Below the pieces are notes generated by a model, which did no database searches, had not been told where the DNA came from, and worked only from the letters and a program-made list of their open reading frames with translations. A stretch of 64,000 nt of DNA from Candidatus Omnitrophota bacterium (lineage in GTDB: Bacteria > Omnitrophota > Gorgyraeia > 2-01-FULL-45-10), in the NCBI GenBank assembly GCA_041650805.1, contig JBAZKM010000007.1, positions 58,449 through 122,448 of the forward strand, written 5' to 3'. Positions 41,270 to 50,718 of the stretch are shown here, in pieces; position 1 is the first letter of the stretch, and each line of letters starts with the position of its first letter. The position numbers and the translations under genes were made by a program.

Positions 41270-41298
41270 ATGTTACACCCGCCATTATTTTTTGTCAA
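41270..41298 (-). promoter_or_regulatory. sigma70 promoter of SYLF-dnaX-recR
   Basis: On the minus strand TTGACA (41298-41293) and TAACAT (41275-41270) are 17 bp apart, about 40 bases before the SYLF start. Confidence 0.72.
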
Positions 41299-41319
41299 TA
41301 AGTTAAGGGACCGCGGCCT

Positions 41320-42447
41320 CTACCCCATGCTCTTGCGGAATTTGGAAGCGCTGAGCGTTATTATAAATAGCCCCATTATAAGGAGCGGCAGGAGCTGTAT
41401 CCATAGGACTTCGATGCCAACCCCCTTCAAAAATATGCTCCTTATGACGACCATGAAATATCTCAGGGGATTTAAAAAGGTGAACCACTGGATGATGGGC
41501 GGCATGTTGGCGATCGGATACGCGAACCCGGAGAGGAGCATCGTCGGCATGAAGAAGAGGAATACCGACATCATCGCCTCCTGCTGGGTCGAGGATATTG
41601 TGGATATGAAGAGCCCTATGCCTAAAGTGGTGAAGAGGTATATGCATGTGGAGAAGAGCAATAATACGATGCTCCCCCGGAGAGGCAGATGGAACCAGAA
41701 GACCCCGAGCAGCGTGATCAGGGTGATCTGGACAAGGGCGATTATCGCAAAAGGGAGGAGCTTCCCCATGATGAGTTCGATCGGTTTGAGCGGGCTCACG
41801 ATAAGCTGTTCCATGGTGCCTATCTCCTTCTCTTTGACTATGGCCATGGCCGTCAGGAGAAGGGACATCATAGTGACTATGATAGATATGACACCGGGGA
41901 GGTAATAGTCCCTGGATATGAGGTTGCCGTTGAACCACGGGCGGTCCCTCAATTCTATGCTCGGCACGTTGCTCACTTCCCCGCTCGCGGCGGCCTTATT
42001 CTTCATAAGCTCATAAGAGTAATCGCTTATGACGGTATCCGCATAACCCATGACGACCATCGCCGTATTCGAGTCGGTGCCGTCGAATGCCAGCTGGACC
42101 TGGGCGTCCTTGCCTGCCTTGAGGTCACGGCCGAAGCCGCGGTCGATCTTTATGACTATGCTCGCCTGCCCCTTGTCAAGGAGCAGGTCCTCTTCTTTTG
42201 AGCTCGATATATAATGTTCGGGCACGAAATATCTTGAATACGTGAACCTCCGCAGCAATTCCCGGCTTTCGACGGTGTTGTCCCGGTCATATATCGCCGT
42301 CGGGACGTAGTTGATGTCTTTATTGGCGGCGTAGCCGAAGAGGATTATCTGGACGAGCGGGGTAACGAATATGACCGTCTTCATCCGCGGATCGCGGAAG
42401 ACCTGTTTGAATTCTTTTATGAGTATCGCCAGGGCCCTCTCGAACAT
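41320..42447 (-). CDS. ABC-2 type exporter permease (YbhR-like)
   Basis: A 375-residue ABC-2 permease: one membrane helix near residue 25, a large periplasmic loop (about 45-170), then five helices from 180 on with the family signature KEKEIGTMEQLIVSPLKP near 208. It is the last gene of a TolC-HlyD-ATPase-ATPase-permease-permease set that resembles ybhGFSR of E. coli. The two permeases would form the membrane channel. Substrate probably lipophilic or drug-like; unknown. Confidence 0.9.
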   Translation of the reverse strand: MFERALAILIKEFKQVFRDPRMKTVIFVTPLVQIILFGYAANKDINYVPTAIYDRDNTVESRELLRRFTYSRYFVPEHYISSSKEEDLLLDKGQASIVIKIDRGFGRDLKAGKDAQVQLAFDGTDSNTAMVVMGYADTVISDYSYELMKNKAAASGEVSNVPSIELRDRPWFNGNLISRDYYLPGVISIIVTMMSLLLTAMAIVKEKEIGTMEQLIVSPLKPIELIMGKLLPFAIIALVQITLITLLGVFWFHLPLRGSIVLLLFSTCIYLFTTLGIGLFISTISSTQQEAMMSVFLFFMPTMLLSGFAYPIANMPPIIQWFTFLNPLRYFMVVIRSIFLKGVGIEVLWIQLLPLLIMGLFIITLSASKFRKSMG

Positions 42448-42449
42448 TA

Positions 42450-43592
42450 TTATGTCACCTTCTTCTTGAATTTCCGCACCGCGAGGGTCAGCATCAGCGC
42501 GGCGAACATGACCAGGAAGACCGCCTCATCCCACACGACATCTATGCCTCCGCCTTTAAGGAAGAGGTCCCTCAATATGGTGATGTAATAACGCGCGGGG
42601 ATAAAGTAAGTCACCGTCTGGAGCGCCTTGGGCATATTAAAGATAGGATATATGAACCCCGACAGTATCATGGTCGGTATCATGGTGGTCAGGGTCGCCA
42701 GCTGGCTTGCCATGAGCTGAGTCCTGGCCACCGTGGAGATCAATATGCCCTGCGACAGGGCCCCCGTCAAAAAGAGGAAGCTCAGGGTGACAAGTAAAAA
42801 GTAACTGCCCCTGAAAGGGACGCCGAACAAAAATATGGCCATCAGCACCCCGACGGAGAGGTCGAAAAAACCGATCGCGAAATAAGGCAGGAACTTTCCT
42901 ATGACGAGCTCCTTCCCTTTTACCGGGGTTGAGATGAGCTGTTCCATGGTGCCCCTCTCCCACTCCCTGGCTATGCAGATCGACGTCAGGAGCGCCGCGA
43001 TTATCATGATGATCATCGCTATGACGCCCGGGGCGATGAACCACGTGCTGGTGAGGCCCATGTTATACCAGATCCTGGAGCGGGCATCGAGCGATTTGGA
43101 GGGCTCGAGGCCGCGTGACGCAAGCGCCCCGGTCAGGAGCTTCACGTTGTAGCCGGAGACGACTGCCCGCACATAACCCCTGGCTATCGTAGCGGTGTTG
43201 GCGTCGCTCCCGTCCATCAGGAGCTGTAACGGCGCGGTGGCGCCGGCCTTTATATACCGGGAGAAGTCCTTCGGTATGACGAGCGCCATGATCACCTTGC
43301 CGCTGTTTATCATCCGCTCTATGTCCCGGTAGTTATCGGTATATCCGACTATCTTGAAGTACCTGGAATTCCTGAAATTGAGCAGGAAATCGCGGGAGAG
43401 CTCCGAAGAGGCGTCCTGGTTCCAGATGACGGTCGGCACCTTATCTATATCCAGGGATAGGCCGTAGCCGAAGATCAAAAGGAGGAATACGGGGATCCCG
43501 AGGGCCAGGGTGAGCGAGCGCGGGTCCCGCTTTATCTGGATCAACTCCTTCCAGGCTATGGCCTTAATTCTTCTTAAGCTCTCTTTTGTCAT
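42450..43592 (-). CDS. ABC-2 type exporter permease (YbhS-like)
   Basis: A 380-residue ABC-2 permease with the same layout as its downstream neighbour and the signature REWERGTMEQLISTPVKGKE near 215. It starts 29 bases inside the end of the second ATPase gene and ends 2 bases before the next permease. It would form a heterodimer with that permease. Confidence 0.9.
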   Translation of the reverse strand: MTKESLRRIKAIAWKELIQIKRDPRSLTLALGIPVFLLLIFGYGLSLDIDKVPTVIWNQDASSELSRDFLLNFRNSRYFKIVGYTDNYRDIERMINSGKVIMALVIPKDFSRYIKAGATAPLQLLMDGSDANTATIARGYVRAVVSGYNVKLLTGALASRGLEPSKSLDARSRIWYNMGLTSTWFIAPGVIAMIIMIIAALLTSICIAREWERGTMEQLISTPVKGKELVIGKFLPYFAIGFFDLSVGVLMAIFLFGVPFRGSYFLLVTLSFLFLTGALSQGILISTVARTQLMASQLATLTTMIPTMILSGFIYPIFNMPKALQTVTYFIPARYYITILRDLFLKGGGIDVVWDEAVFLVMFAALMLTLAVRKFKKKVT

Positions 43593-44529
43593 ATTCTTCT
43601 ATAGAGGAGACGAATACGTCTTCGAGCGAAGGCATGATCTTATCGACCGAAAAATCCCCGATCTTCGCGCCTTCCAGGGACCTCTTTATCGCCGGTATCG
43701 CCTTTGAACTGTCATAGACGACCGCGTGTATGGCCGCCCCGAAAAGGGCCGCTTCCTTGACGCCGTCTATCCTGCTGATCCTGTCGAGCCAGTCCTGGGA
43801 ATCTGCCAGCGTTATCTCAAGCACCTCGTCCTTCATGCACTTCGTCTTCATCTCCTGCGGCGTGCCCGCGGCGATGATGGTGCCGTGGTATATGAGGACC
43901 ATGCGGTTACAGTTCTCCGCCTCGTCCATATAATGGGTGGTCACGAAGACGGTCACCCCGTCGGCGGCCAGGGCCTTTATGACGTCCCAGAAATTGGCGC
44001 GGGTTATGGGGTCGACCCCCGAGGTCGGCTCGTCGAGGAATATGATCCGGGGCTTATGGATGAGAGCGCATCCCAGGGCGAGACGCTGCTTCCATCCGCC
44101 CGCGAGCGTCGAGGTGAGGCTCGAGGCCATCCCTTCCAGGCCCGCGGTGCGTATGGTGGCCTCGAAACGCTCCTTCTTCTCGCCGGCCGGTATCCTGTAT
44201 ATGCCGCTGTAAAAGTTGATATTCTCTTCCACCGTCAGGTCATTGTAGAGAGAGAATTTCTGCGACATGTATCCGATATTCTCTTTTATCCTGGCCTGCT
44301 CTTTTATTATATCGTAACCTCCCACGCGGCCCGTGCCCGAAGTGGGGCTTATTATGCCGCAGAGCATCCTTATGGTGGTCGATTTACCGGCGCCGTTCGG
44401 GCCGAGGAATCCGAATATCTCGCCCCGGTTGACCTCAAAATTGATCCGGTTCACGGCGGTGAAATCGCCGAACTTCTTCTCGAGGTCCTTCACGCTGACC
44501 GCGATATTATCGGGGGTTTGTCCGCTCAT
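43564..44529 (-). CDS. ABC exporter ATPase, second copy
   Basis: A 321-residue ATP-binding protein: Walker A GPNGAGKST near 40, Q-loop, signature region (AGGWKQRLALG near 145, degenerate from LSGG), Walker B IIFLDEPTSGVDP near 165, and H-loop TTHYMDEAE. The C-terminal 70 residues are the DUF4162-like extension seen in drug exporter ATPases. In E. coli YbhF the two ATPases are one fused chain; here they are separate overlapping genes. Confidence 0.92.
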   Translation of the reverse strand: MSGQTPDNIAVSVKDLEKKFGDFTAVNRINFEVNRGEIFGFLGPNGAGKSTTIRMLCGIISPTSGTGRVGGYDIIKEQARIKENIGYMSQKFSLYNDLTVEENINFYSGIYRIPAGEKKERFEATIRTAGLEGMASSLTSTLAGGWKQRLALGCALIHKPRIIFLDEPTSGVDPITRANFWDVIKALAADGVTVFVTTHYMDEAENCNRMVLIYHGTIIAAGTPQEMKTKCMKDEVLEITLADSQDWLDRISRIDGVKEAALFGAAIHAVVYDSSKAIPAIKRSLEGAKIGDFSVDKIMPSLEDVFVSSIEEYDKRELKKN

Positions 44530-45253
44530 ATTCCTTCACTATTATCACGAACGCCTCTTCCAGCGTCTTTACGTTGCACTCCTTCTTGATCGCCTCCGGA
44601 GGGTCGCAGCGGAGGAGCTTCCCCTTGTGCATCAGGCCGACCCTGCGGCAGCGCTCGGCCTCGTCAAGGTAGCAGGTGGAACAGAATATGGTGACCTTCT
44701 CCTTCAGGAGATCGTACAGGATATTCCAGAAGTCCCTTCTCGAGACCGGGTCGACGCCGTTGGTGGGCTCGTCGAGAAAAAGGACGCGGGGGGTGTGGAT
44801 GAGGGCGCATGCCAGGCCGAGCTTCTGTTTCATGCCTCCGGATAACTTGCCGGCGAAACGAGCCTTGAAAGGCAGGAGGCCGGAGAAGCCGAGGAGGCGG
44901 TCTATCGTCTCGGTCCTATGCTCTTTGCCCACCCCGTAAACATCTGCGTAAAAATTTATATTCTCCAGGACGCTCAGTTCCTCGTAAAGCCCGAAGCGCT
45001 GGGACATGTAGGCGATATTATCCTTGAGCGTCTCCGCCTCTTTCACTATATGTTTGCCATATACCCACCCCTCCCCGGAAGTGGGATCGAGGATGCCGGT
45101 GAGTAGGCGCATAGTCGTCGTCTTCCCCGCCCCGTCGGGACCGACGAGGCCGAAGATCTCGCCTTCGGGTATATCGAGGTTGAGGTTGTCTACGGCTGTG
45201 AGCGGTCCGAATTTGCGGGTGAGGTTTGTCGCTTTTATTACGGACATCGTCAT
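44507..45253 (-). CDS. ABC exporter ATPase, first copy
   Basis: A 248-residue ATP-binding protein: Walker A GPDGAGKTT near 37 (Asp in place of the usual Asn, as in YbhF-type N-terminal halves), signature LSGGMKQKLGL near 137, Walker B VLFLDEPTNGVDP near 158, then CSTCYLDEAERC, where Cys replaces the H-loop His. The loss of this His may make it the non-hydrolysing partner. It overlaps the HlyD stop (ATGA) and the second ATPase by 23 bases. Confidence 0.9.
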   Translation of the reverse strand: MTMSVIKATNLTRKFGPLTAVDNLNLDIPEGEIFGLVGPDGAGKTTTMRLLTGILDPTSGEGWVYGKHIVKEAETLKDNIAYMSQRFGLYEELSVLENINFYADVYGVGKEHRTETIDRLLGFSGLLPFKARFAGKLSGGMKQKLGLACALIHTPRVLFLDEPTNGVDPVSRRDFWNILYDLLKEKVTIFCSTCYLDEAERCRRVGLMHKGKLLRCDPPEAIKKECNVKTLEEAFVIIVKEYERTNPR

Positions 45254-46137
45254 TCAACCATAATGTAGGCGTCGGCAGGCATGCCCGGTTTCAGGTCGAG
45301 AGAGGAGTTGTCCGCTTTGACCTTGATCCGGTAGACGTACTTCACGCGCTCTTCGTTCGTCTGGATATATTTGGGAGTGAATTCCGTCTGCTGCGATATA
45401 AAAGAGACCCGGCCGTCATATCTCTTGCCCGGGTAGGTGTCGGTCATGATATATGCCTTCTGGTTGTACTTCACCCTCCCCAGGTCCCGCTCCTCTACAT
45501 AGGCGGTCACCCAGACATTGTTCAGGTCTATGGCGGTGAAGACCGGCGCGCCCGGCTGCACCACTTCGCCCTGCAGGGCGCTCTTCACTATGACGTAACC
45601 GTTGAGCGGTGATGCGAGGTCCGCCCAGCCGAGCTTCGTGTCCGCCAGCTCCAGAGACGCCTTCAGCTGCTCGACGTTCGCATTGTCGGTATCGGACCTT
45701 GTCTTCGCCGCGTCGCGCTCCTGGGCGGAGATGGCGCCTTCCTTAAAGAGGTTCTCCGCCCTTATGTAATCCAGTTTGTCGAGGGCATACTGGTATTCCG
45801 CCAGCTTCAGCGCCGCCTCCGCCTCGGCCTTCACCTTGCCCAGCTCGTCCTTATTGAGCCGCGCTACGATATCGCCTGTCCTGAGGACGGTCCCCTCATC
45901 GGCGATCAGCTCTTCTATCTGGCCGTTCACCCTGAAAGATATGCGGACGTCATCCCCCTCGATCGAGCCGGATACCTTTATGACCCGCGACTTCTCATAC
46001 GCGTTGTACGTGAAATACAGGACGAGCGCGAGGCCTGCAAATATGACGAGCGCGAGGCCTGCCATGACGGCCTTCTTCCTCTTATTCACCAGGGCGGTGA
46101 CCTTCTCTTTCATTTTGGGATCTATATTCACTTTCAT
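45250..46137 (-). CDS. HlyD/YbhG-like membrane fusion protein
   Basis: A 295-residue periplasmic adaptor with one N-terminal membrane helix (about residues 21-43), a biotinyl-lipoyl half at about 55-100, an alpha-helical hairpin about 100-170, the second lipoyl half (LASPLNGYVIVKSALQGE) and a C-terminal beta-barrel. It bridges the ABC exporter to TolC. It starts 2 bases after the TolC stop. Confidence 0.92.
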   Translation of the reverse strand: MKVNIDPKMKEKVTALVNKRKKAVMAGLALVIFAGLALVLYFTYNAYEKSRVIKVSGSIEGDDVRISFRVNGQIEELIADEGTVLRTGDIVARLNKDELGKVKAEAEAALKLAEYQYALDKLDYIRAENLFKEGAISAQERDAAKTRSDTDNANVEQLKASLELADTKLGWADLASPLNGYVIVKSALQGEVVQPGAPVFTAIDLNNVWVTAYVEERDLGRVKYNQKAYIMTDTYPGKRYDGRVSFISQQTEFTPKYIQTNEERVKYVYRIKVKADNSSLDLKPGMPADAYIMVE

Positions 46138-46139
46138 AT

Positions 46140-47531
46140 CTATTCTCCTTTGAATTCTCTGCCCATAGTCCTGTCGAGCTCGGCCTTTGCCATTATATGA
46201 TCGTATATGCCCTGGGCCAGGCTCTGTTCCACCTGGGCCAGCGAAACCTGGGAATCGAAGACATCGAGGTTTATCCCTACCCCGTTCACGTACCGCACCT
46301 CGGACAGCCGCAGGGCCTCTTTCGCGTCATCTATGGAATCCTTTTCGGCGTCTATTATCGCTTTCGCCTCGCGGAGGTCAAGGCAGGCGGTCTTTATATC
46401 GACGGCTATCTGCTCTATGATGTCCTCTTTCTGGAGGAACGCCTGCGTATACCGGGCCTTCGCCTCGTCGACCTTCGCCTTGGTGGCGAAACCGTCGAAG
46501 AGGGCTATCGTCGCCTTTATGCCGATATTCCAGTTGTTGTGCCTGGGGTTGACCATATCGCTTACATCGCCGGAGCGGTAACTGTAATCGGCTGTGGCGC
46601 TCACCTGCGGAAGCCACCCTGCCTTCGCGAACTCTATCGCCCATCTGTTTATATCTATGCCCAGTAATTTCAGGACCATGCCGGGGTTCTTCTGGTAGGC
46701 CTCATGCAGAAAATCGTCCTCTTTTATCTCTACGGGCGAATATGACAGGACGCCTTCGACCCTGACCGTCTCGGACATGTTGATGCTGAGCAGCTTCTTC
46801 AATTCCGCCATTATCAGGTCTATCGAATTATCGGCGTTCACGAGCTGCGGGATGAGGCGCGACACCTGTGTCTTCGACTGGAGTACATCGAACTTCGAGG
46901 AGGTCCCCTGTTCGAACCTGGCGAGCACCTCTTCGTAGTGGGCCTTTGCCTGGTCTACCAGGTCCTGCGCTATACGTCTCGTCTCGTACGCCAGGAGCAG
47001 CCCGTAGAAGAGGCGCTTCGTCTCGAACTCCACCTCGAGCCGCGCGGCGCGCAGCGTCTCCTGCTGGGCCTTAAGCTGCAGCTTCGCCTGTCTCAGCGTG
47101 GCGATATTGGCGCCGCCGTTATAGATCGATTCGTCCAGGGATAGGTCGAAAAGGTTATCGTTCTTATACCCGGAGAATATGCCCGGGTCTTTCCTGCTGG
47201 CGGCCGGCTGGGACAGCGCAAGGGTGGCGTCGTTAAGCGTATAGCCAAAGCCGGCGTTCACCTGCGGCAGGAAGAGGCTCCTTGCGTACATGATATCGGA
47301 CCTGGCGAACGCGACCTCCTCTTCCTGTATCTGTATGGACTTGTTGTTGAGCATGGCTACCTGTATGGCGTCCTTTATAGTAAGGGACCTTACACTGCCC
47401 CCTCCCGCGGAAAGTTCGGTTTCGCAGCGCGGCGAGACGGGCGCGCATACGCAGAGAGCTATGAGCGGTACGGCTGCGATAAGGACCTTCCCCGGATATA
47501 TCTTCGGCACCGCTTGTTTTGTCATGGGCAT
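46140..47531 (-). CDS. TolC-family outer membrane efflux protein
   Basis: A 463-residue protein with signal peptide (hydrophobic about 15-30, P-R-C-E after it) and the two coiled-coil repeats of OEP proteins: AIQVAMLNNKSIQ near 50 and the second set near 270-440 ending in ALRLSEVRYVNGVGINLD. It supplies the outer membrane duct for the HlyD-ABC exporter that follows. Its start overlaps the end of galT by 10 bases, which ties an unrelated sugar gene to the same transcript. Confidence 0.92.
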   Translation of the reverse strand: MPMTKQAVPKIYPGKVLIAAVPLIALCVCAPVSPRCETELSAGGGSVRSLTIKDAIQVAMLNNKSIQIQEEEVAFARSDIMYARSLFLPQVNAGFGYTLNDATLALSQPAASRKDPGIFSGYKNDNLFDLSLDESIYNGGANIATLRQAKLQLKAQQETLRAARLEVEFETKRLFYGLLLAYETRRIAQDLVDQAKAHYEEVLARFEQGTSSKFDVLQSKTQVSRLIPQLVNADNSIDLIMAELKKLLSINMSETVRVEGVLSYSPVEIKEDDFLHEAYQKNPGMVLKLLGIDINRWAIEFAKAGWLPQVSATADYSYRSGDVSDMVNPRHNNWNIGIKATIALFDGFATKAKVDEAKARYTQAFLQKEDIIEQIAVDIKTACLDLREAKAIIDAEKDSIDDAKEALRLSEVRYVNGVGINLDVFDSQVSLAQVEQSLAQGIYDHIMAKAELDRTMGREFKGE

Positions 47532-48526
47532 TCTATCTTCCGCAGGAATCCCGCGCTCTCTTCCGGCAGAGCTACATTCACGAATATGCCGGACCCAAGC
47601 TCAAAACCGGCAGGGTTCGTTATGCGGGGTATTATGCTCAGGTACCAGTGAAAATACTTGACCTCTTTTTCGCTCACGGGGATCGACCGTATCGTATAAT
47701 TGAAGTCCGGGTTCTTCAGGCCGTGATAGAGCTTGGCGAGCGTCACCCGCAGTATATGGGCCAGGTCGCCCGTCTCCCCATCATCTATCTGGTTGAACGA
47801 TGACATGTGCCTGCGCGGGAATATCCATACGGAAAAAGGCGCGAACGAGGCGTAAGGCATGAAGGCGACGAACTTTTCCGTCTCCAGCACTATCCGTACC
47901 CGCGAACGGAGCTCTTCCTCAAGCATATGGCAGAACGGACATCTGCCGGTGGCATCGAAATAGGTCGTCGCGCTCTCTATGCGGTTTCTCACATTGGGAG
48001 GGACTATAGGCGTGGCTATAAGCTGCGAATGGGGATGTTCGAGGGACGTGCCGGCCCGCGGACCGTGGTTCTTGAATATCGTGACGGCCTCGATGTCCCT
48101 TGTGTCCTGGACCGCCAGATACCTCGCCCGATACGTCCGGATTATATCTTCCACCTCCGCATCGTTCATCAGGGCGATGACGGCATCATGGCGGGGGTGC
48201 TCCACTATGACCTCGGCGATGCCGAACCCGGTTATCGAATGGCAGGTGCCGTTATCCCGCCGCTCAAGCTTTTCCCTGTGCGAGAGGGCGGGGAATTTGT
48301 TGTATATCGAGCGTGTCCGCCAGGATCTTGGGTCACCGAGACGGAACGTCTCGTCGCTCCTGTCGCCTTCGTTCCCGGGACAGAAGGGGCAGCCTTCCCT
48401 GTATACGGGCAGCGCCGGCGCCGCCTTGAGGTCTTTGGTGAAATCTTCGGGACGCTTCGCCCGTTCGGTGGCTATGACCACCCAATCGCGCGTAATGATG
48501 TTATAACGCAGTTCTGACACGCACAC
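47522..48526 (-). CDS. galT: galactose-1-phosphate uridylyltransferase
   Basis: A 334-residue enzyme of normal length. The active-site H-x-H-x-Q is H164-P-H-S-Q168, where His166 would be uridylylated; Zn ligands include Cys46 and Cys49, plus His in FNHG/NHGPRAG. The family also contains ADP-sulfurylases and general hexose-1-phosphate nucleotidyltransferases, which are hard to tell apart. It starts 23 bases after the ferritin-like gene stop. Confidence 0.9.
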   Translation of the reverse strand: MCVSELRYNIITRDWVVIATERAKRPEDFTKDLKAAPALPVYREGCPFCPGNEGDRSDETFRLGDPRSWRTRSIYNKFPALSHREKLERRDNGTCHSITGFGIAEVIVEHPRHDAVIALMNDAEVEDIIRTYRARYLAVQDTRDIEAVTIFKNHGPRAGTSLEHPHSQLIATPIVPPNVRNRIESATTYFDATGRCPFCHMLEEELRSRVRIVLETEKFVAFMPYASFAPFSVWIFPRRHMSSFNQIDDGETGDLAHILRVTLAKLYHGLKNPDFNYTIRSIPVSEKEVKYFHWYLSIIPRITNPAGFELGSGIFVNVALPEESAGFLRKIECP

Positions 48527-48549
48527 TCCCTCTTACCATCACAGCCGCT

Positions 48550-49026
48550 CTATTCGTACTTCCGTCTCATCTCGGTGAGATATATTATATGCTTCTTCTC
48601 CTCTTGTATGAGCATCCTGACCTTCTCCTCATAAGGGGGCATCATATATCTGAGGAGCTCATCGAAGAAGAGTATCGCATCCTTTTCAAATCCTATGCCG
48701 TACTTTATGGCCGTGAGCTCCGACTTCACGTTCCTGGCGAACCATTCCGGGGAGACCTGCTTATAGAGAATATCATCCACAACGGACTTTATGTACGCCT
48801 CGAATTCCCCCTGGTACGATCCGGCTATCTCAAGGTCTTCCACGCTCGCCCTTATCTCGGTGAACTTCTTTATGTGCTCGTCCTCCCATCCCTCCAGGCG
48901 CGTGAAGAGTTCGTGCATCTCTTTATCTTTGAATTTTTTAGCCACTAGGGCATAGAAGTCCCTGCGCTTCTTCTCTTTTTCTATCCCCATGTCTATGATC
49001 TCGGCGGCATTGAATATGTTCGTCAT
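48550..49026 (-). CDS. ferritin-like/rubrerythrin-type diiron protein
   Basis: A 158-residue four-helix protein. Putative iron ligands are in GIEKEKKRRDFY near residue 14, E-x-x-H in EDEHIKK near 48, and EEKKHI near 145, the E-x-x-H spacing of the rubrerythrin family. There is no rubredoxin C-x-x-C domain, so it is an erythrin-like or ferritin-like member. Such proteins reduce peroxide or store iron in anaerobes. The site aaggag precedes ATG 49026. Confidence 0.85.
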   Translation of the reverse strand: MTNIFNAAEIIDMGIEKEKKRRDFYALVAKKFKDKEMHELFTRLEGWEDEHIKKFTEIRASVEDLEIAGSYQGEFEAYIKSVVDDILYKQVSPEWFARNVKSELTAIKYGIGFEKDAILFFDELLRYMMPPYEEKVRMLIQEEKKHIIYLTEMRRKYE

Positions 49027-49103
49027 CTTATTCTCCTTTTATCTCATCGTCTTTGACGATTATATGATATTAACACATGTAAGGTACACCGGGCAACGTG
49101 ATT

Positions 49104-50717
49104 CTAAATGACCTTCAGCACCATCAGGGTTATATCGTCAAATTGCGGCTCGTCTCCCGTGAAGGACTTAAGCTCATCCTGTATCTTTTCGATTATAGCG
49201 CGCGGCGGAAGGGAGCGGTTCTCGGTGACCGACCTCGAAAGCCGCTCCGTCCCGAACTGTTCATTATTACCGTTCAGGGCCTCGACCACACCGTCCGTAT
49301 ATATCGCGAGCACATCGCCGCTTTCGAGCCCTATCTCTGCCGTAGAGATGCTCGTCTGCGGGAAGAGCCCGAGAGGGATCCCCTGCGCTTTCAATAAGAC
49401 GATATCGTTCTTCGCCTCCCTTATAAGAAGCGGCGGGTTATGGCCTGCGTTCACGTACTCGAGGCGGTTATTCTTCGAATCGAGGAGCGCGTAAAAGAGC
49501 GTTACGAAAAGGTTCGTCCTGCTATCCTCTACTATCAGCTGGTTCGCCTTGACTATGGCATCCGCTATGGAGAGTTTTCCTATGGTGCTTGCCCTGAGGA
49601 CCGTCCTGCAGAGGGCCATGAAGAGGGCTGCGGGCATGCCCTTCCCGGATACGTCCGCCACCGTTATGCCCCACTTCTCCTTTTCTACCGGTATGAAATC
49701 ATAAAAATCTCCCCCGACTATCCGCGCGGGGAATGTCGAGGCCGCTATATCGTACCCGTTTATGACGGGAGCCGAGAGGGGAAGGAAGCTCTGCTGGATA
49801 TCTTTGGCTATCTCCAGCTCTTTGAGAAGGCGCTCTTTTTCGGCGGTCGTGCGTTCCAGCTCTCCGATGTATTTTTTCAGGCGCCGGGACATGATATTGA
49901 AGGACTCTGCCAGACCGGCTATCTCATCACCGCCCTTTATCCCGACTTCATAATAGAGGTCCCCTTCCGCCACATGCCTTGTGCCCTCCGCCAGTTTTTT
50001 TATAGGGCCCGTGACCCTTGCCGACATCGGTATCCCCAGGACTACGGCGAAAAAGACCGCCAGGGCCAGGACCGCCGCCGCCCTCTTCCTGACCTCTTTC
50101 TGGATGACGGCAAGGTCCGAGGCGGACATGTCAAGCCCCAGGATGGCCGCGGTCGTGCCGTCCGGGCGTCGAATGGGGGCGTACGCGGAAATGGACGCAC
50201 CCCACTCGTCGGACGTTATCTTCTTATCTGCCGAAGGGGCGTTAAAACCCTCGAGCATCTCCGGGAAACCGGACGCGTCGTATTCATCCCCGTGGGAAGC
50301 CGGCGCCCTCTTCTCCTGGCCGGTCCCGCCCGACCTGATATCTATCACGAATTTAAGTATGCCCGGACGGTCCGTCTTCTTAAGCACATATATATACGAG
50401 ATGGCGGGGATGATCTTCCTGATATTCGAGAGCTTCTCTTCTACTATTTTGTACTGGGGGCTATATATCCCCTCCCTCTCAGCCGGGATCATCTCAAGCA
50501 CTGCTGGGTCCACCGACAGGGCGACTGTCTGTGTTATGACCGTCAGGATGCCGCGGAGGAATTTGAATTGGGAGGCGAGCGAGTGCTCATATACGATAAA
50601 ATTGCTCAATATACCCGAGAGGAGGACTGCCCCTACCAGGGCGAGCATAAGTTTTGTGCGAAAACTCCTGAATAGGCCGCCCGGCCATTTCATATTCCCG
50701 CTCTTTTTCGAGATCAC
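49104..50717 (-). CDS. membrane sensor with HAMP and SpoIIE-type protein phosphatase domain
   Basis: A 537-residue protein. TM1 is at about 22-44, a sensor region about 45-210 lies in the periplasm, TM2 about 213-233, then HAMP (about 233-287), a coiled coil, and a PP2C-like SpoIIE domain about 320-535. GGDFYDF and DVSGKGMPAALFM carry the metal-binding Asp residues, and YTDGVVEALN near 495 is also present. It should dephosphorylate an anti-sigma antagonist in response to an external signal. The start is GTG 50717 with ggag just ahead. It is the last gene of the nine-gene run. Confidence 0.9.
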   Translation of the reverse strand: MISKKSGNMKWPGGLFRSFRTKLMLALVGAVLLSGILSNFIVYEHSLASQFKFLRGILTVITQTVALSVDPAVLEMIPAEREGIYSPQYKIVEEKLSNIRKIIPAISYIYVLKKTDRPGILKFVIDIRSGGTGQEKRAPASHGDEYDASGFPEMLEGFNAPSADKKITSDEWGASISAYAPIRRPDGTTAAILGLDMSASDLAVIQKEVRKRAAAVLALAVFFAVVLGIPMSARVTGPIKKLAEGTRHVAEGDLYYEVGIKGGDEIAGLAESFNIMSRRLKKYIGELERTTAEKERLLKELEIAKDIQQSFLPLSAPVINGYDIAASTFPARIVGGDFYDFIPVEKEKWGITVADVSGKGMPAALFMALCRTVLRASTIGKLSIADAIVKANQLIVEDSRTNLFVTLFYALLDSKNNRLEYVNAGHNPPLLIREAKNDIVLLKAQGIPLGLFPQTSISTAEIGLESGDVLAIYTDGVVEALNGNNEQFGTERLSRSVTENRSLPPRAIIEKIQDELKSFTGDEPQFDDITLMVLKVI

Positions 50718-50718
50718 A

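Noticed and set aside
40097..41905. 602-codon plus-strand frame opposite dnaX, SYLF and the permease
   Set aside because: It spans three recognisable minus-strand genes and two of their control regions, so it cannot be a real gene.
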